Source: Desulfitobacterium metallireducens DSM 15288 (GTDB lineage: Bacteria; Bacillota; Desulfitobacteriia; Desulfitobacteriales; Desulfitobacteriaceae). From it: 64,000 nucleotides of DNA. Where the stretch lies: the NCBI RefSeq assembly GCF_000231405.2, contig NZ_CP007032.1, positions 930,001 to 994,000 of the forward strand, written 5' to 3'. The notes beneath the pieces were generated by a model. The model saw only the letters and a list, made by a program, of their open reading frames with translations, searched no databases and was not told the origin of the DNA. Position 1 is the stretch's first letter. Every line of letters starts with the position of its first letter. This document shows, one piece after another, positions 53,392 through 62,572 of this stretch. The translations under genes were made by a program, and so were the position numbers.

Positions 53392-53405
53392 AAATATCTA
53401 TAAGT

Positions 53406-53442
53406 AAGCTGACTGGGGTGTATACCTTAGTCGGCTTTTTTA
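53406..53442 (+). terminator. Terminator after the flavocytochrome gene
   Basis: AAGCTGACT (53406-53414) pairs with AGTCGGCTT (53429-53437), one wobble, then a T run. Confidence 0.75.
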
Positions 53443-53546
53443 TATCTGTCCAGAGTTTTTCAAATGAATTTGTTTTCGGAATTTGAGTAATAATAATTTG
53501 GTCAGATTTTTTATAGGAGATACATTCGGAGAATGGAGAAAAAATT

Positions 53547-54995
53547 ATGGAGCATAAACAGAAAGGCTTATCTGCATGGCAATTAGCGATGATGGCGCTC
53601 GGAAGTGTAATCGGAGGTTCATTTTTTTTAGGGTCGTCGGTTGCGATCAATGCGGCTGGACCTTCGGTTATAATAGCCTATATGTTAGCGGGAATTCTCG
53701 TTTACTTTATCCTTTTTGCTTTGTCTGAGATGACGGTCGCAAATCCTGGTATGGGTTCCTTTAGTACCTTTGCAGCACAGGAACTGGGTGAGGGAGCTGG
53801 GTTCGTAGTGGGTTGGGTGTATTGGACGGGTACGGTACTGGCGATGTCCAGTGAGGCTACAGCTATATCAATCCTCATCCGTGAATGGTATCCAAACTTA
53901 TCTATGCCGCTATTAGGAAGCTTTATTATTACTGGAGTAACACTGCTAAATTTATTAGGAGCAGATAGGCTAAGTAAGTTGGAGAGTGGTCTTGCTGCCA
54001 TAAAATTGTTCACTATCGTCTTTTTTATCATTATGGGCTTACTCTTAATTATAGGATTGATTCCGGGAACAACCCCACTTGGTACCGGGGAATTAGTCAA
54101 GGAGCCGTTGATGCCAGGGGGAATAAAAGGGATTGCGGGAAGTATGCTTATTGTCATTTTTGCCTATGCAGGTTTTGAAGTCATAGGATTGGCAGCTTCA
54201 GAAGCGGAGAATCCAAAAGAAACAATTCCTAGAGCCATTACTTATACGGTTATAGCTCTTGTGGGATTGTATATACTCTATGCAGCTGTCCTACTTCCTT
54301 TGATTCCAACAGCTGAGCTTAATGAAAATACGAGTCCGATGGTGGCAGCTCTGAATAGATGGGGGTTTGGATGGGTTGGCACGGCGATTAACTTGGTACT
54401 AATCACGGCGATCCTTTCGGCGATGTTAGCCGCTATTTTTGGACTGGGTAGAATGATAAGGTCTCTTACAGAAGAAGGTCATGCCCCGAATTGGCTGAAA
54501 GATAAAACGGATGTCCCTTATCGTGGAATACTGTTTTCCGGTCTAGCGATGCTTTTAGGATTAGGCTTTGGTTTATTGTTTCCCAGAGTTTATCTTGTTC
54601 TGATCACTTCGGGTGGTTTTGCTTTACTTTTTACCTATGCTGTTATTATGGCGAGTCACATCCATTTCCGTAAAAAGAAGGGATGTCCTCCAGACGGAAA
54701 GTGTCAAATGCCAGGGTATCCATATACCTCTTGGATTGCGCTTATCAGCATGATCATTGTTGTTATAAGTATGCCTTTTATTCCAGGGCAGGGAGTAGGG
54801 CTCATAACAGGCCTTGTCATGGTTGTTTCCTTTTCATTCATTTATCTAGCCATGAGATTTCGCACGAATGATCGCAGAGTAGATACAAAGAGTAGAGGCG
54901 TCTTGGAACTTGAGAGGTATCAGTCGCGATTATCAACTGAATTCTCTAAGGAATTAACAGAAAAGATTGGGGTGAAAGATAAACAAGATAAATAG
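53547..54995 (+). CDS. APC-family amino acid permease
   Basis: A 482-residue, twelve-helix transporter. The first helix has M-A-L-G-S-V-I-G-G-S-F-F-L-G, the usual substrate-binding break, followed by the E-N-P-K-E-T-I-P-R-A-I motif between helices. It fits the AAT (amino acid transporter) subfamily; the amino acid is not deducible. GGAGAATGG-type sequence precedes ATG 53547. Confidence 0.92.
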   Translation: MEHKQKGLSAWQLAMMALGSVIGGSFFLGSSVAINAAGPSVIIAYMLAGILVYFILFALSEMTVANPGMGSFSTFAAQELGEGAGFVVGWVYWTGTVLAMSSEATAISILIREWYPNLSMPLLGSFIITGVTLLNLLGADRLSKLESGLAAIKLFTIVFFIIMGLLLIIGLIPGTTPLGTGELVKEPLMPGGIKGIAGSMLIVIFAYAGFEVIGLAASEAENPKETIPRAITYTVIALVGLYILYAAVLLPLIPTAELNENTSPMVAALNRWGFGWVGTAINLVLITAILSAMLAAIFGLGRMIRSLTEEGHAPNWLKDKTDVPYRGILFSGLAMLLGLGFGLLFPRVYLVLITSGGFALLFTYAVIMASHIHFRKKKGCPPDGKCQMPGYPYTSWIALISMIIVVISMPFIPGQGVGLITGLVMVVSFSFIYLAMRFRTNDRRVDTKSRGVLELERYQSRLSTEFSKELTEKIGVKDKQDK

Positions 54996-55021
54996 AATAC
55001 CGGGTTGAGATAAAGTGAAAA

Positions 55022-55067
55022 GAGGAAGTATCACAAGCTCTCCGTGAAGTGCTTGAAATACTTCCTC
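55022..55067. terminator. Terminator between the permease and the lipoprotein gene
   Basis: GAGGAAGTAT (55022-55031) pairs with ATACTTCCTC (55058-55067), with an inner CAAGC/GCTTG stem. It separates convergent genes. Confidence 0.75.
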
Positions 55068-55087
55068 CTATTTGTAATATAAAATGA

Positions 55088-55651
55088 TTATTTGGCAGCT
55101 TTTGCGGCTTCTAGAATTGCAGTAAGGTAACCTTGGGTATCTGTTAAGGTAGAACCAGTTACAGTATCAACAGGCATTTTTTCTTTAGGGGTATCTTTGA
55201 GTACCTTTTCTAATTCTGTAATTGTCTTTCCAGTTGCAAAGTCTTCGATAGCATCTAAGTTAGCTACATACGCTTTCGTTGCACTGGCTTTTTCTTTCAA
55301 GTTTTTTGAATAGAGTTCATTGTTGGTTCGTTTAGAAGCTAATGGTTTTTTTGGATCTGCATAGCCTTTGGCAAGACCCTTATCCGAATTTGGGACACCT
55401 TTTCCGTCAGCGATGAATTGGTAATCATCAATAGAAGCACCGACAATTTTATCCCCTTGGACAGCGGCTACTGCGCCAAGAACGACAGCATTTTCTCCAT
55501 GGGCAGCATAATCAACTCTTCCCATTTTTAAGGGCTCTGCTGATGCTGTTTTAGCAGCCGTTGCGGATGCGGGTTGATTTGAGCTCGAGCAACCGGCTAG
55601 AGTTCCTGCTAAACCCACTACAAGAACTAGAGATACAATCTTTTTTTTCAT
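55088..55651 (-). CDS. Secreted lipoprotein of unknown function
   Basis: A 187-residue lipoprotein: signal with L-A-G-C lipobox at about residue 21, Ala/Ser-rich linker, then a soluble domain (A-A-V-Q-G-D-K-I-V-G-A-S-I-D-D-Y-Q-F near 65, D-T-V-T-G-S-T-L-T-D-T near 165). The V-T-G-S-T-L-T motif recalls the S/T-G-A-T/S-T segment of FMN-binding domains, to which flavin is attached on Thr. Covalent flavin is only a guess. AGGAGG lies before the ATG. Confidence 0.72.
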   Translation of the reverse strand: MKKKIVSLVLVVGLAGTLAGCSSSNQPASATAAKTASAEPLKMGRVDYAAHGENAVVLGAVAAVQGDKIVGASIDDYQFIADGKGVPNSDKGLAKGYADPKKPLASKRTNNELYSKNLKEKASATKAYVANLDAIEDFATGKTITELEKVLKDTPKEKMPVDTVTGSTLTDTQGYLTAILEAAKAAK

Positions 55652-55946
55652 ATTAGTTCCCCTCCTAATATTATGAAAATTGCCTTACGTGTAATAATTT
55701 AGCATAAAGAACATAATCTGTCTATGTGAAAATTGACATTTGAACAATAAAATATGTAATTTTGTATAAATTATCTTGTATAATTTAGCTCATATTGCAG
55801 AATTTTGGCTTCATTCTCATGAATAGTACAAAAGAGTTATAATAGTTGAGAGATAGAGAAAGGGTTCTAAGATAAGAGGAGATGAGAATCCATGCTATAT
55901 GTTATACTTACGACTGAGGAACTTGACGCTATGTGTGGGAGAAATA

Positions 55947-57539
55947 ATGATTAAAATAACGAACTTAAGAATAGCACTTACGTATGATTCTAAAATGCTC
56001 AAGGATATTGTGGCCCAACGGCTTAATATAGATCGTACTCGTATAGAACATATCACGATTGAAAAACGCGCGGTAAATGCACTTGACAAAGAGGACATTT
56101 ATTTCAAGATGACGGTTATTGTGGGTGTCTCAGGAGATGAACATGAAGTCCTCAAATTGCTCAAGAAGGACAAATGTATTTCCAGTGAAATAGATCTATT
56201 TTATACTGTGCCGAAGGGAAAAATACTAAAGAAACGTCCCATAGTTATAGGGTGCGGACCGGCAGGAATGTTCGCAGCATTGATTCTGGCGCAAGCAGGA
56301 GCAAAACCCATTCTCCTGGAGCGGGGCCTAGATGTAGATAATCGCAAGAGAAAGGTTTTAAAGTTCTGGCAGACTGGAATTCTTGATACCCAAACCAATG
56401 TACAGTTCGGAGAGGGAGGCGCGGGTGCTTTTTCCGATGGTAAGCTGAAAGTCGGGCAGAAGAATGCGCGTAAGAATAAGGTTCTCAGCGAGTTAGTAGA
56501 GGCTGGTGCACCACCTGAGATTATGTATTTAGCTAAGCCCCATATCGGCACCGATCGATTGAACGAAACGGTAAAGCAAATTCGAGAGAAAACGATAAGT
56601 TTAGGCGGCGAGGTACGTTTTAACGCAACGGTTACCGAAATATTGTTTAAAGACGGACAGGTTACAGGGCTCCGCTTCATAGAAAAGGGAAAGGAGACTG
56701 AACTTTCTACAGACCATATTGTTCTCGCGATTGGACATAGTGCACGCGACACGTTCGAAAGTCTGCTCCAGAGTGGCGTACATATGGAACAGAAGCCGAT
56801 TGCGGTGGGAGTGCGGATTGAACACCCCCAGGAGATGATTGATAAAATTCAGTACGGTCGTTTTGTTGGGCATCCTACACTTGGAGCAGCAGATTACAAG
56901 ATGGTCGTGCATTTACCCAATGGAAGAGGCATATATACGTTTTGCATGTGTCCAGGGGGAACAGTCGTTGCGGCGACGTCTGAGGAAAAAGCTCTAGTGA
57001 CCAATGGAATGAGCGAATTTGCACGGGACGGGAGGAATGCCAATAGCGCACTTCTTGTGACCATAGAGCAGAAGGATCTCGGGAGCGATGATCCACTTGC
57101 CGGAATTGCTTTTCAGCGCAGGATAGAGGCGCAAGCCTTCATCGCTGGCGGTGGAGGATATAAAGCGCCAGTGCAAAGGTTGGAGGATTTTCTCCAAAAA
57201 CGCAAGACAACAGCTTTTGGGAAAGTATTGCCGACTTATTTGCCCGGAACGGAGTTTGCGGAAGTGGATTCTTATTTACCGGAGATTGTGACAGATTCGC
57301 TCCGACAAGCCATAGTAGAAATGGGATTGTGGATGCCAGGTTTTGCTTATCCGGATGCTCTTCTGACGGGGGCCGAAACACGCAGTGCTTCGCCAGTGCG
57401 TATCACAAGAGGGGATAGCTTAGAAGCTATTGGGATTAAAGGCCTTTACCCCTGTGGAGAGGGAGCGGGATACGCCGGAGGTATCATCTCAGCAGCGGTA
57501 GATGGAGTGCTTTGCGCTGAGCAGATACTCGATAGCTAA
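55947..57539 (+). CDS. Uncharacterised FAD-dependent dehydrogenase (COG2509 type)
   Basis: A 530-residue flavoprotein with an N-terminal extra domain (1-95), an FAD fold V-I-G-C-G-P-A-G-M-F-A-A (about 100-111), F-G-E-G-G-A-G-A-F-S-D-G-K-L and a C-terminal F-A-Y/S-A-S-P-V-R/C-G-E-G-A-G-Y-A-G-G-I set. This is a widely conserved bacterial family with no known substrate. The start is ATG 55947 after TGGGAGA; the in-frame ATG at 55899 is rejected. It appears to be a single gene. Confidence 0.85.
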   Translation: MIKITNLRIALTYDSKMLKDIVAQRLNIDRTRIEHITIEKRAVNALDKEDIYFKMTVIVGVSGDEHEVLKLLKKDKCISSEIDLFYTVPKGKILKKRPIVIGCGPAGMFAALILAQAGAKPILLERGLDVDNRKRKVLKFWQTGILDTQTNVQFGEGGAGAFSDGKLKVGQKNARKNKVLSELVEAGAPPEIMYLAKPHIGTDRLNETVKQIREKTISLGGEVRFNATVTEILFKDGQVTGLRFIEKGKETELSTDHIVLAIGHSARDTFESLLQSGVHMEQKPIAVGVRIEHPQEMIDKIQYGRFVGHPTLGAADYKMVVHLPNGRGIYTFCMCPGGTVVAATSEEKALVTNGMSEFARDGRNANSALLVTIEQKDLGSDDPLAGIAFQRRIEAQAFIAGGGGYKAPVQRLEDFLQKRKTTAFGKVLPTYLPGTEFAEVDSYLPEIVTDSLRQAIVEMGLWMPGFAYPDALLTGAETRSASPVRITRGDSLEAIGIKGLYPCGEGAGYAGGIISAAVDGVLCAEQILDS

Positions 57540-57607
57540 TTTTAAAACCAGAGTATAAATGATAAGAAATTACGGACTTAAAATATCAATGAGGGAGGAT
57601 TTAGACT

Positions 57608-57985
57608 GTGAGTACCTACGGATTAGTTGGAATGGTTTTCATTTTTTTAGCGTTAATTATTTATAGCATTGGGGTCTGGAGCGAAAGATTTCAAGGGCGT
57701 TTGAAGTGGTGGCATGTAGCAATGTTTTATGTTGGACTTGCATGCGATACGATAGGGACTGGAGCAATGAGTCTCATGTCAGGAGGGTTAATTCAATTCA
57801 CTTTTCATGGAATGACGGGTTTGGCCGCGATCATCATTATGGTTTTCCATGCGGTGTGGGCTACACGCGTTTTAATAAAGGAAAATGAAATTTTAATTGT
57901 AAAGTTTCATGAATTTAGCCTTGTTGTTTGGATTATTTGGTTGATTCCTATGATTACTGGTGGGATTTTTGGGGCAACGGTATGA
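57608..57985 (+). CDS. HsmA-like four-helix membrane protein (TIGR03987 type)
   Basis: A 125-residue protein with four helices: V-F-I-F-L-A-L-I-I-Y-S-I-G-V-W-S at the N terminus, then W-H-V-A-M-F-Y-V-G-L-A-C-D-T, F-T-F-H-G-M-T-G-L and a W-L-I-P end. Histidines in helices (W-W-H, F-T-F-H-G, F-H-A-V-W) may bind haem. The stop overlaps the start of the SDR gene (ATGA). GAGGGAGG-type site before GTG 57608. Confidence 0.75.
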   Translation: MSTYGLVGMVFIFLALIIYSIGVWSERFQGRLKWWHVAMFYVGLACDTIGTGAMSLMSGGLIQFTFHGMTGLAAIIIMVFHAVWATRVLIKENEILIVKFHEFSLVVWIIWLIPMITGGIFGATV

Positions 57986-58716
57986 AGAAAACAGTATTAA
58001 TCACGGGCGGTGCTAAAGGAATTGGAAGAGCAACCGCTGAAGTTTTTGCAGAGAATGATTTTAATGTGGTTATTAATTATTTGAGCTCGGAGAAAGCAGC
58101 TCAAAGTTTTGCCAGCGAATTAAAAGAACGAGGCTTATCTGTCCTCGTCCTTAGAGCTGATATCACTTCAAAAGTGGAAGTCGAGAAAATGTTTGAGGAA
58201 GCTTACCGTACTTTTGGTACGATCGATATACTCGTGAATAATGCGGGAATATCACACTATTCACTTTTTCCTGAAATTACGGAAGCAGAATGGGATAGGA
58301 TGATCAATGTCCACTTAAAGGGAATGTTTAACTGCTGTAAGCAGGTTGTACCGGATATGATCCGGAAAAAGCAAGGGAAGATTGTCAATATATCCTCAAT
58401 CTGGGGAATGGTGGGGGCGTCTTGCGAGGTGAGTTATTCTACGGCTAAGGCGGGCATGATCGGATTTACTAAAGCCTTGGCTAAAGAACTGGGTCCCTCA
58501 AATATTCAAGTGAATTGCGTTGCACCTGGGGTAATCGAGACGGATATGCTGAACCCTTTGAGTGAAGTGGATAAAGATCTTCTAAGAGAAGAGATACCTC
58601 TCATGCGATTTGGTCAAGTTAAAGAAATCGCCAATCTAGTCCTTTTTCTGGCCAAGCAAGAATCAGATTACCTAACAGGCCAAGTGATCAGTCCCAATGG
58701 GGGATTAGTTACTTAA
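57982..58716 (+). CDS. Short-chain dehydrogenase/reductase (FabG-like; EF-P 5-aminopentanone reductase candidate)
   Basis: A 244-residue SDR: Rossmann T-G-G-A-K-G-I-G (8-15), N-N-A-G, catalytic S (V-N-I-S-S), Y-S-T-A-K (Tyr/Lys pair) and a C-terminal G-Q-V. FabG paralogues of this length include YmfI, which modifies elongation factor P; the sequence fits that subfamily as well as ketoacyl-ACP reductase. It begins in the previous stop codon (ATGA), and its stop overlaps that of the convergent decarboxylase by 12 bases. Confidence 0.9.
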   Translation: MKKTVLITGGAKGIGRATAEVFAENDFNVVINYLSSEKAAQSFASELKERGLSVLVLRADITSKVEVEKMFEEAYRTFGTIDILVNNAGISHYSLFPEITEAEWDRMINVHLKGMFNCCKQVVPDMIRKKQGKIVNISSIWGMVGASCEVSYSTAKAGMIGFTKALAKELGPSNIQVNCVAPGVIETDMLNPLSEVDKDLLREEIPLMRFGQVKEIANLVLFLAKQESDYLTGQVISPNGGLVT

Positions 58717-59607
58717 GAGACTTTCTTTTACACCGATTTGTTCGCCCATTAACACACAACTTTCATAACCTAGTTTGGTTTGCTTAAGAATATCTTCGTC
58801 AATCTGTACTTTGTCTGGCTCGAAGAAGAGAATTACAGTAGAACCCCCAAATTTGAAATAGCCTTTTTCCCCTCCGCGATTGACACGCTTTTGGGGTGTG
58901 TAGGTTTGAATAATTGAACCGACGAAGGTAGCTCCTACTTCGACATATAAGACATCACCAAAATGGTCGGAATGAAAAATGCTCCATTCTCTTTTATTTT
59001 CACAAAAGAGTTTTTGGACCTTTTGAAGTGCAACCGGATTGACAGAATAGTATGCACCTTTGATTTTTTGAGTGCCCTCACAGATCCCGCTATCAATAAA
59101 ATGGAAGCGGTGATAATCTGTGGGACAGAGCCTTAAAATTATGCAGGACCCGTTGCTATATTTCTCAGCCACTTGCTGATCTTTAATTAGCTCTCTCAGA
59201 CTGTAAGTAAAGCCTTTGACTTGAACGAGACTATCCAAATCGATGTTTTCATGAGCAAAAAGTTTGCCATCTCCACAGGAAATTAGAGAATGGTTATTGG
59301 TATCTATTTGGCGTGCACTAGGCTTTAATTTTCGATAAAAGAAATCATTAAAGGACGAAAAATCCATCACGCTTTTTTCGGCACTTGATATATCAATATT
59401 AAATTTATGGATAAAAGGATTTACTTTTTTCTTACTGACTTTTCTGTCCAAATACCAACCATAGAGGCTTGAACACATTCTTTTCTTAATAACCGCTTCT
59501 AAAAGCTTCATACCTACCGGCGAAGAGTAAGTCCACCCTAGAATCTTTTCGCCAGCGACCTGTTCTATTTCGTAGGATTTATTTTTTCGGTTATAATATT
59601 TTATCAA
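58705..59607 (-). CDS. psd: Phosphatidylserine decarboxylase
   Basis: A 300-residue proenzyme that turns phosphatidylserine to phosphatidylethanolamine. It self-cleaves at G-G-S-T ([10 protein letters not shown] near residue 255) to make the pyruvoyl group; D-Y-H-R-F-H supplies charge-relay residues. The start is TTG 59607, with GGAG nine bases before it; TTG 59616 abuts the site and is less likely. The phosphatidylserine synthase gene is not adjacent. Confidence 0.92.
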   Translation of the reverse strand: MIKYYNRKNKSYEIEQVAGEKILGWTYSSPVGMKLLEAVIKKRMCSSLYGWYLDRKVSKKKVNPFIHKFNIDISSAEKSVMDFSSFNDFFYRKLKPSARQIDTNNHSLISCGDGKLFAHENIDLDSLVQVKGFTYSLRELIKDQQVAEKYSNGSCIILRLCPTDYHRFHFIDSGICEGTQKIKGAYYSVNPVALQKVQKLFCENKREWSIFHSDHFGDVLYVEVGATFVGSIIQTYTPQKRVNRGGEKGYFKFGGSTVILFFEPDKVQIDEDILKQTKLGYESCVLMGEQIGVKESLLSN

Positions 59608-59854
59608 TGATTTCAACTCCTATAGAGGATATTGTAAATTATTTTTTGAGGTTGAGGAAGAGGTTTATTCAATCATGGGTTAAACAAATAAGAAAACGTC
59701 GAATAAAACGCCAAATACTTCCAAAAAGTTGCTATATTTTTCGATACATGTTAATATTTAATAGTAATATTGTTTTTTCGGAATCATGAGCGGGAAACTC
59801 AATTACAGGATGAGTTGTCTGCTTTTTTGTATTTTATGACGAAAAGAGGATAAA

Positions 59855-60421
59855 ATGAATACGATGAATTTACAAAAGTTAGTGGACGAAGCAAGTGAAA
59901 TGGCTTTACGAAATATGTGGGGGGAAGATGCCTACAATGTCAATGAGGCTATCCTGAAGATGGATCCTAATAATTGCGCTGCCTGCACAAGGTTAGCGAA
60001 ATACTATAAGCTAAATGATAATATTACTGAAGCTAAAAATATGTATTTAAAAGCATTAGTTATCGATCCGAATAACAGAGCAGCGATCAATCATCTGTAT
60101 GCTATAGAAAAAGATCAAGAGGAAAGCAATATTGTTGAAAATATAAATACTCTTAAGGAATTGTCAAAAGAAGCACAGAAAGCATTAACAAAAGGTAAGC
60201 ATAATTTGGCTGAGAAACTATACTTAAAAGCTTACAGTATGGAACCATCGCTTATTTACGCAGTGGGTCTGGCCGAAGCCTATAGTAAATTGGGTAAATA
60301 CGACAAGGTAGAGGAGCTGTACAAACAGCTTCTAGATACTCACCCTAAAAAAGCAGATGCAGAAGCGATTGAAAAGGAATTTAAACCGTTACGATTGAAG
60401 GAAAAAATTCTGGCAAGGTAA
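59855..60421 (+). CDS. TPR-repeat protein
   Basis: A 188-residue soluble protein with about three to four tetratricopeptide repeats (pattern A-x-x-x-Y-L-K-A-L-x-I-D-P-N-N near 55-75, A-E-K-L-Y-L-K-A-Y-S-M-E-P near 117-130, Y-K-Q-L-L-D near 155). It is a protein-binding scaffold with unknown partner. AAAGAGG lies before ATG 59855. It is followed by a terminator. Confidence 0.82.
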   Translation: MNTMNLQKLVDEASEMALRNMWGEDAYNVNEAILKMDPNNCAACTRLAKYYKLNDNITEAKNMYLKALVIDPNNRAAINHLYAIEKDQEESNIVENINTLKELSKEAQKALTKGKHNLAEKLYLKAYSMEPSLIYAVGLAEAYSKLGKYDKVEELYKQLLDTHPKKADAEAIEKEFKPLRLKEKILAR

Positions 60422-60441
60422 GATTTTTGGAAGTATACAGG

Positions 60442-60469
60442 AGCATCTGCTGATGGCAGGTGCTTTTTT
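60442..60469 (+). terminator. Terminator after the TPR gene
   Basis: AGCATCTGC (60442-60450) and GCAGGTGCT (60456-60464) pair around a 5-base loop, followed by TTTTT. Confidence 0.85.
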
Positions 60470-60494
60470 AATATAAAAGTGGAGATGAAACAGA

Positions 60495-60713
60495 GTGGAT
60501 AATATGGAACAGAATTTGAATTCTGAAATACTCGACAAATTGACAAAAGTGTGTGTCTGTAAGGGGATATCCAAAGCAACAATAAAAAAAGCGATACGTA
60601 ATGGAGCAAAAACTGTAATCGAAGTTCAAAAGCATACAGGTGCAGGTGGAGGCCCTTGCGGTGGTAAACGGTGCACCGAAAAAATTGAGCAATTGATAAG
60701 AGAAATAGGATAA
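60495..60713 (+). CDS. BFD-like [2Fe-2S]-binding protein
   Basis: A 72-residue protein of the bacterioferritin-associated ferredoxin type: C-V-C at about 20-22 and C-G-G-K-R-C near 55-60, separated by a helical segment with S-K-A-T-I-K-K-A-I. These four cysteines bind a [2Fe-2S] cluster; such domains also end many oxidoreductases. GTG 60495 follows GGAG. Confidence 0.85.
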   Translation: MDNMEQNLNSEILDKLTKVCVCKGISKATIKKAIRNGAKTVIEVQKHTGAGGGPCGGKRCTEKIEQLIREIG

Positions 60714-60783
60714 ACAGTATATAAACTGGGAGATCGGAGATACTTAACACTTATATTCCAAATATTACAGGATGTGAAATGTA

Positions 60784-61491
60784 TTGGATTTCCTTAAAAG
60801 TCAAGACTCATTGACAGCACTTGAATGGATCTTACGAAGTATCGTTAGCTTCGTATTTTTATTGCTTTTAGCTAAAGTGATGGGACAGCGCTCCATTTCT
60901 CAGTTAAGGTTCCTTGACTTTATTATTGCTCTGATCCTTGGAAATATTATAGCCCATCCGCTTTCAGATGAACAATTGGGGTTAAAAGGTTCGATGATTA
61001 CGTCTTCTGTTCTAATTGTGCTATATGTTCTGGCGACGTGGTTGAGTCTGAAATGGACGTTATTCAGACGCTTTGTTGATCCTCCACCGTTTATACTTAT
61101 CAAAAATGGCGCAATCCAATTTCAAAATTTATCGAAGGCAAGAATCTCTATAGATTATTTATTCTCGGAGCTTCGCAAAGAGAAAATAGAGGATATCCAA
61201 AAAGTAGCACTTGCCGTATGGGAACCGGGAGGAACAATATCCATTTTTAGGACCTCTCAATACGAACCGCTTACTCCCGCAGATATGAAGTTAGAGACTG
61301 AAGAGTTTACCCTAACAAGACCAATTATCGCTGAGGGAGAAATTGATCTATTGCTTCTTAAAGAAATCGGAAGGGATCAGACATGGCTTAAAGAGAGGAT
61401 TGGACCGATATATAAGGAAATTCAGGATGTACCGTTAGCGACCATTGATGGAAACGAGAACGTACGGATCTATTCTAAAAGTGACTATTGA
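60784..61491 (+). CDS. DUF421/YetF-family membrane protein
   Basis: A 235-residue protein with three N-terminal transmembrane helices (10-80) and a cytoplasmic tail of two small alpha/beta units (P-P-F-I-L-I-K-N-G, E-L-R-K-E-K-I-E-D-I, V-A-L-A-V-W-E-P-G-G). The tail has the YetF pattern. Family members in spore formers influence spore heat properties and germination, but the mechanism is unsettled. The start is TTG 60784 with AGGA upstream. Confidence 0.87.
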   Translation: MDFLKSQDSLTALEWILRSIVSFVFLLLLAKVMGQRSISQLRFLDFIIALILGNIIAHPLSDEQLGLKGSMITSSVLIVLYVLATWLSLKWTLFRRFVDPPPFILIKNGAIQFQNLSKARISIDYLFSELRKEKIEDIQKVALAVWEPGGTISIFRTSQYEPLTPADMKLETEEFTLTRPIIAEGEIDLLLLKEIGRDQTWLKERIGPIYKEIQDVPLATIDGNENVRIYSKSDY

Positions 61492-61575
61492 GATTTACAA
61501 CGGTTTATGTCATATTATAGGAAAGATAGTACCCGTGGGGGGTAGTATTGAAATTGAAGAGGAGAACATAATAAA

Positions 61576-61911
61576 ATGAGTGATCAATTGGCTATTACTA
61601 TTCAAACGAAGGAACAATTTGAAGAGTTAATGATGGAAAAAGAAAAAGATCCGGTGATCTTATATTTCAGTTCTGAAAACTGTAGTGTTTGCCATGCTGT
61701 TTTTCCGAAGCTGATGAATCTAGTTGATGACTATCCCATTACGGTTGCAAAAATAAACGTGGATGAGCAAATGGAGATAGCGGGACAATCTTTAGTTTTT
61801 ACTGTACCTACTATTCTAATGATGTATGAAGGCAGAGAAATCCTAAGAGAAAGTCGATTTGTTGATTTTGCAAACATTGAAAGAACTCTAGGATTCGCCA
61901 CAAGTAATTAA
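61576..61911 (+). CDS. Thioredoxin-like protein with C-S-V-C active site
   Basis: A 111-residue thioredoxin fold: F-S-S-E-N-C-S-V-C-H-A with cysteines two apart, then F-T-V-P-T with the cis-proline. The active-site middle residues S-V differ from the usual G-P, which would change redox potential. AGAGGAG precedes ATG 61576. It ends at the terminator at 61931. Confidence 0.88.
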   Translation: MSDQLAITIQTKEQFEELMMEKEKDPVILYFSSENCSVCHAVFPKLMNLVDDYPITVAKINVDEQMEIAGQSLVFTVPTILMMYEGREILRESRFVDFANIERTLGFATSN

Positions 61912-61930
61912 TCTACGATACCTAATATGA

Positions 61931-61978
61931 ACGTAGCCTGGGTAATGAACTGAATTTACCCTAGGCTGCGTTTATTTT
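61931..61978 (+). terminator. Terminator after the thioredoxin-like gene
   Basis: ACGTAGCCTGGGTAA (61931-61945) pairs with 61956-61971 with two mismatches, then a T run. Confidence 0.8.
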
Positions 61979-61988
61979 TTCATTTTAA

Positions 61989-62058
61989 TTGACATAAAAT
62001 TCAAAACTGGGTATACTCTTAATTACTAGATCAGTAAGTTACTAATCTAGTAATTAAG
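61989..62058 (+). promoter_or_regulatory. Promoter with tandem TTACT-N5-AGTAA operators
   Basis: TTGACA (61989-61994), 17-bp spacer, TATACT (62012-62017) form a good sigma-A promoter. Directly after it, two 15-bp palindromes TTACT-AGATC-AGTAA (62023-62037) and TTACT-AATCT-AGTAA (62039-62053) lie one base apart. Together the region 62018-62058 is a 20-bp inverted repeat with one mismatch. This should be a repressor site covering the transcription start. Confidence 0.8.
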
Positions 62059-62088
62059 TAGCAGGACGACTATTTTTGGAGGTTAATA

Positions 62089-62571
62089 ATGATGAAAATA
62101 CCCACAACGTTAAAACATAAACCGGTTATTGTATCAGAAAACTATGAAGATATTGATGGGAGATATGCTTATAATACAGATGCCAAAGGTCTTTCGTTAG
62201 GATTAGCACAATGGAATGATCGAGGAAAGGTCGATATTTCCGCCAAAGTTTGGAGATATACAGGAGAAAAATGGTCTAGACAATCTGAGGAATTACCCCT
62301 TCATCGCGTACTTGATCTCGCCATTCTTGTTTGCCGAACTAAACTTCATTTTCGAGAAGCTTACCGGTATGAGAAATTATATGACCCAGCAAATTCGATG
62401 ATCGATAGAGTAGGATTACAGGGCGATGCAATGACAGTGGCTGTTTGTACAGATAATGAAAAAATTGATGAAGACATTAAATTGTTTAGCCAAGTGCTTA
62501 GTGATGATGATGAACTCATTGGCGAACGCTTACGTACTCTATCCAGAATATTGAAGGAGATGGGGTATTAA
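62089..62571 (+). CDS. Conserved protein of DUF6530 type
   Basis: A 160-residue soluble protein: P-T-T-L-K-H-K-P-V-I-V near the N terminus, then Y-N-T-D-A-K-G-L-S-L-G-L-A-Q-W-N-D-R-G and L-P-L-H-R-V-L-D-L-A. I recognise this as probably the DUF6530 family; its function is unknown. GGAGG precedes ATG 62089 (an ATGATG double start). It shares a promoter with the GIY-YIG gene, which begins one base after its stop. Confidence 0.7.
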   Translation: MMKIPTTLKHKPVIVSENYEDIDGRYAYNTDAKGLSLGLAQWNDRGKVDISAKVWRYTGEKWSRQSEELPLHRVLDLAILVCRTKLHFREAYRYEKLYDPANSMIDRVGLQGDAMTVAVCTDNEKIDEDIKLFSQVLSDDDELIGERLRTLSRILKEMGY

Positions 62572-62572
62572 G

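Noticed and set aside
55733-55784. TTGACA and TATAAT elements before the flavoprotein gene as a promoter
   Set aside because: Spacing between the hexamers is far from 17 bases, so no valid pair could be made.
59607-59789. 60-residue plus-strand frame upstream of the TPR gene
   Set aside because: It overlaps the start region of the decarboxylase on the other strand and has no site.
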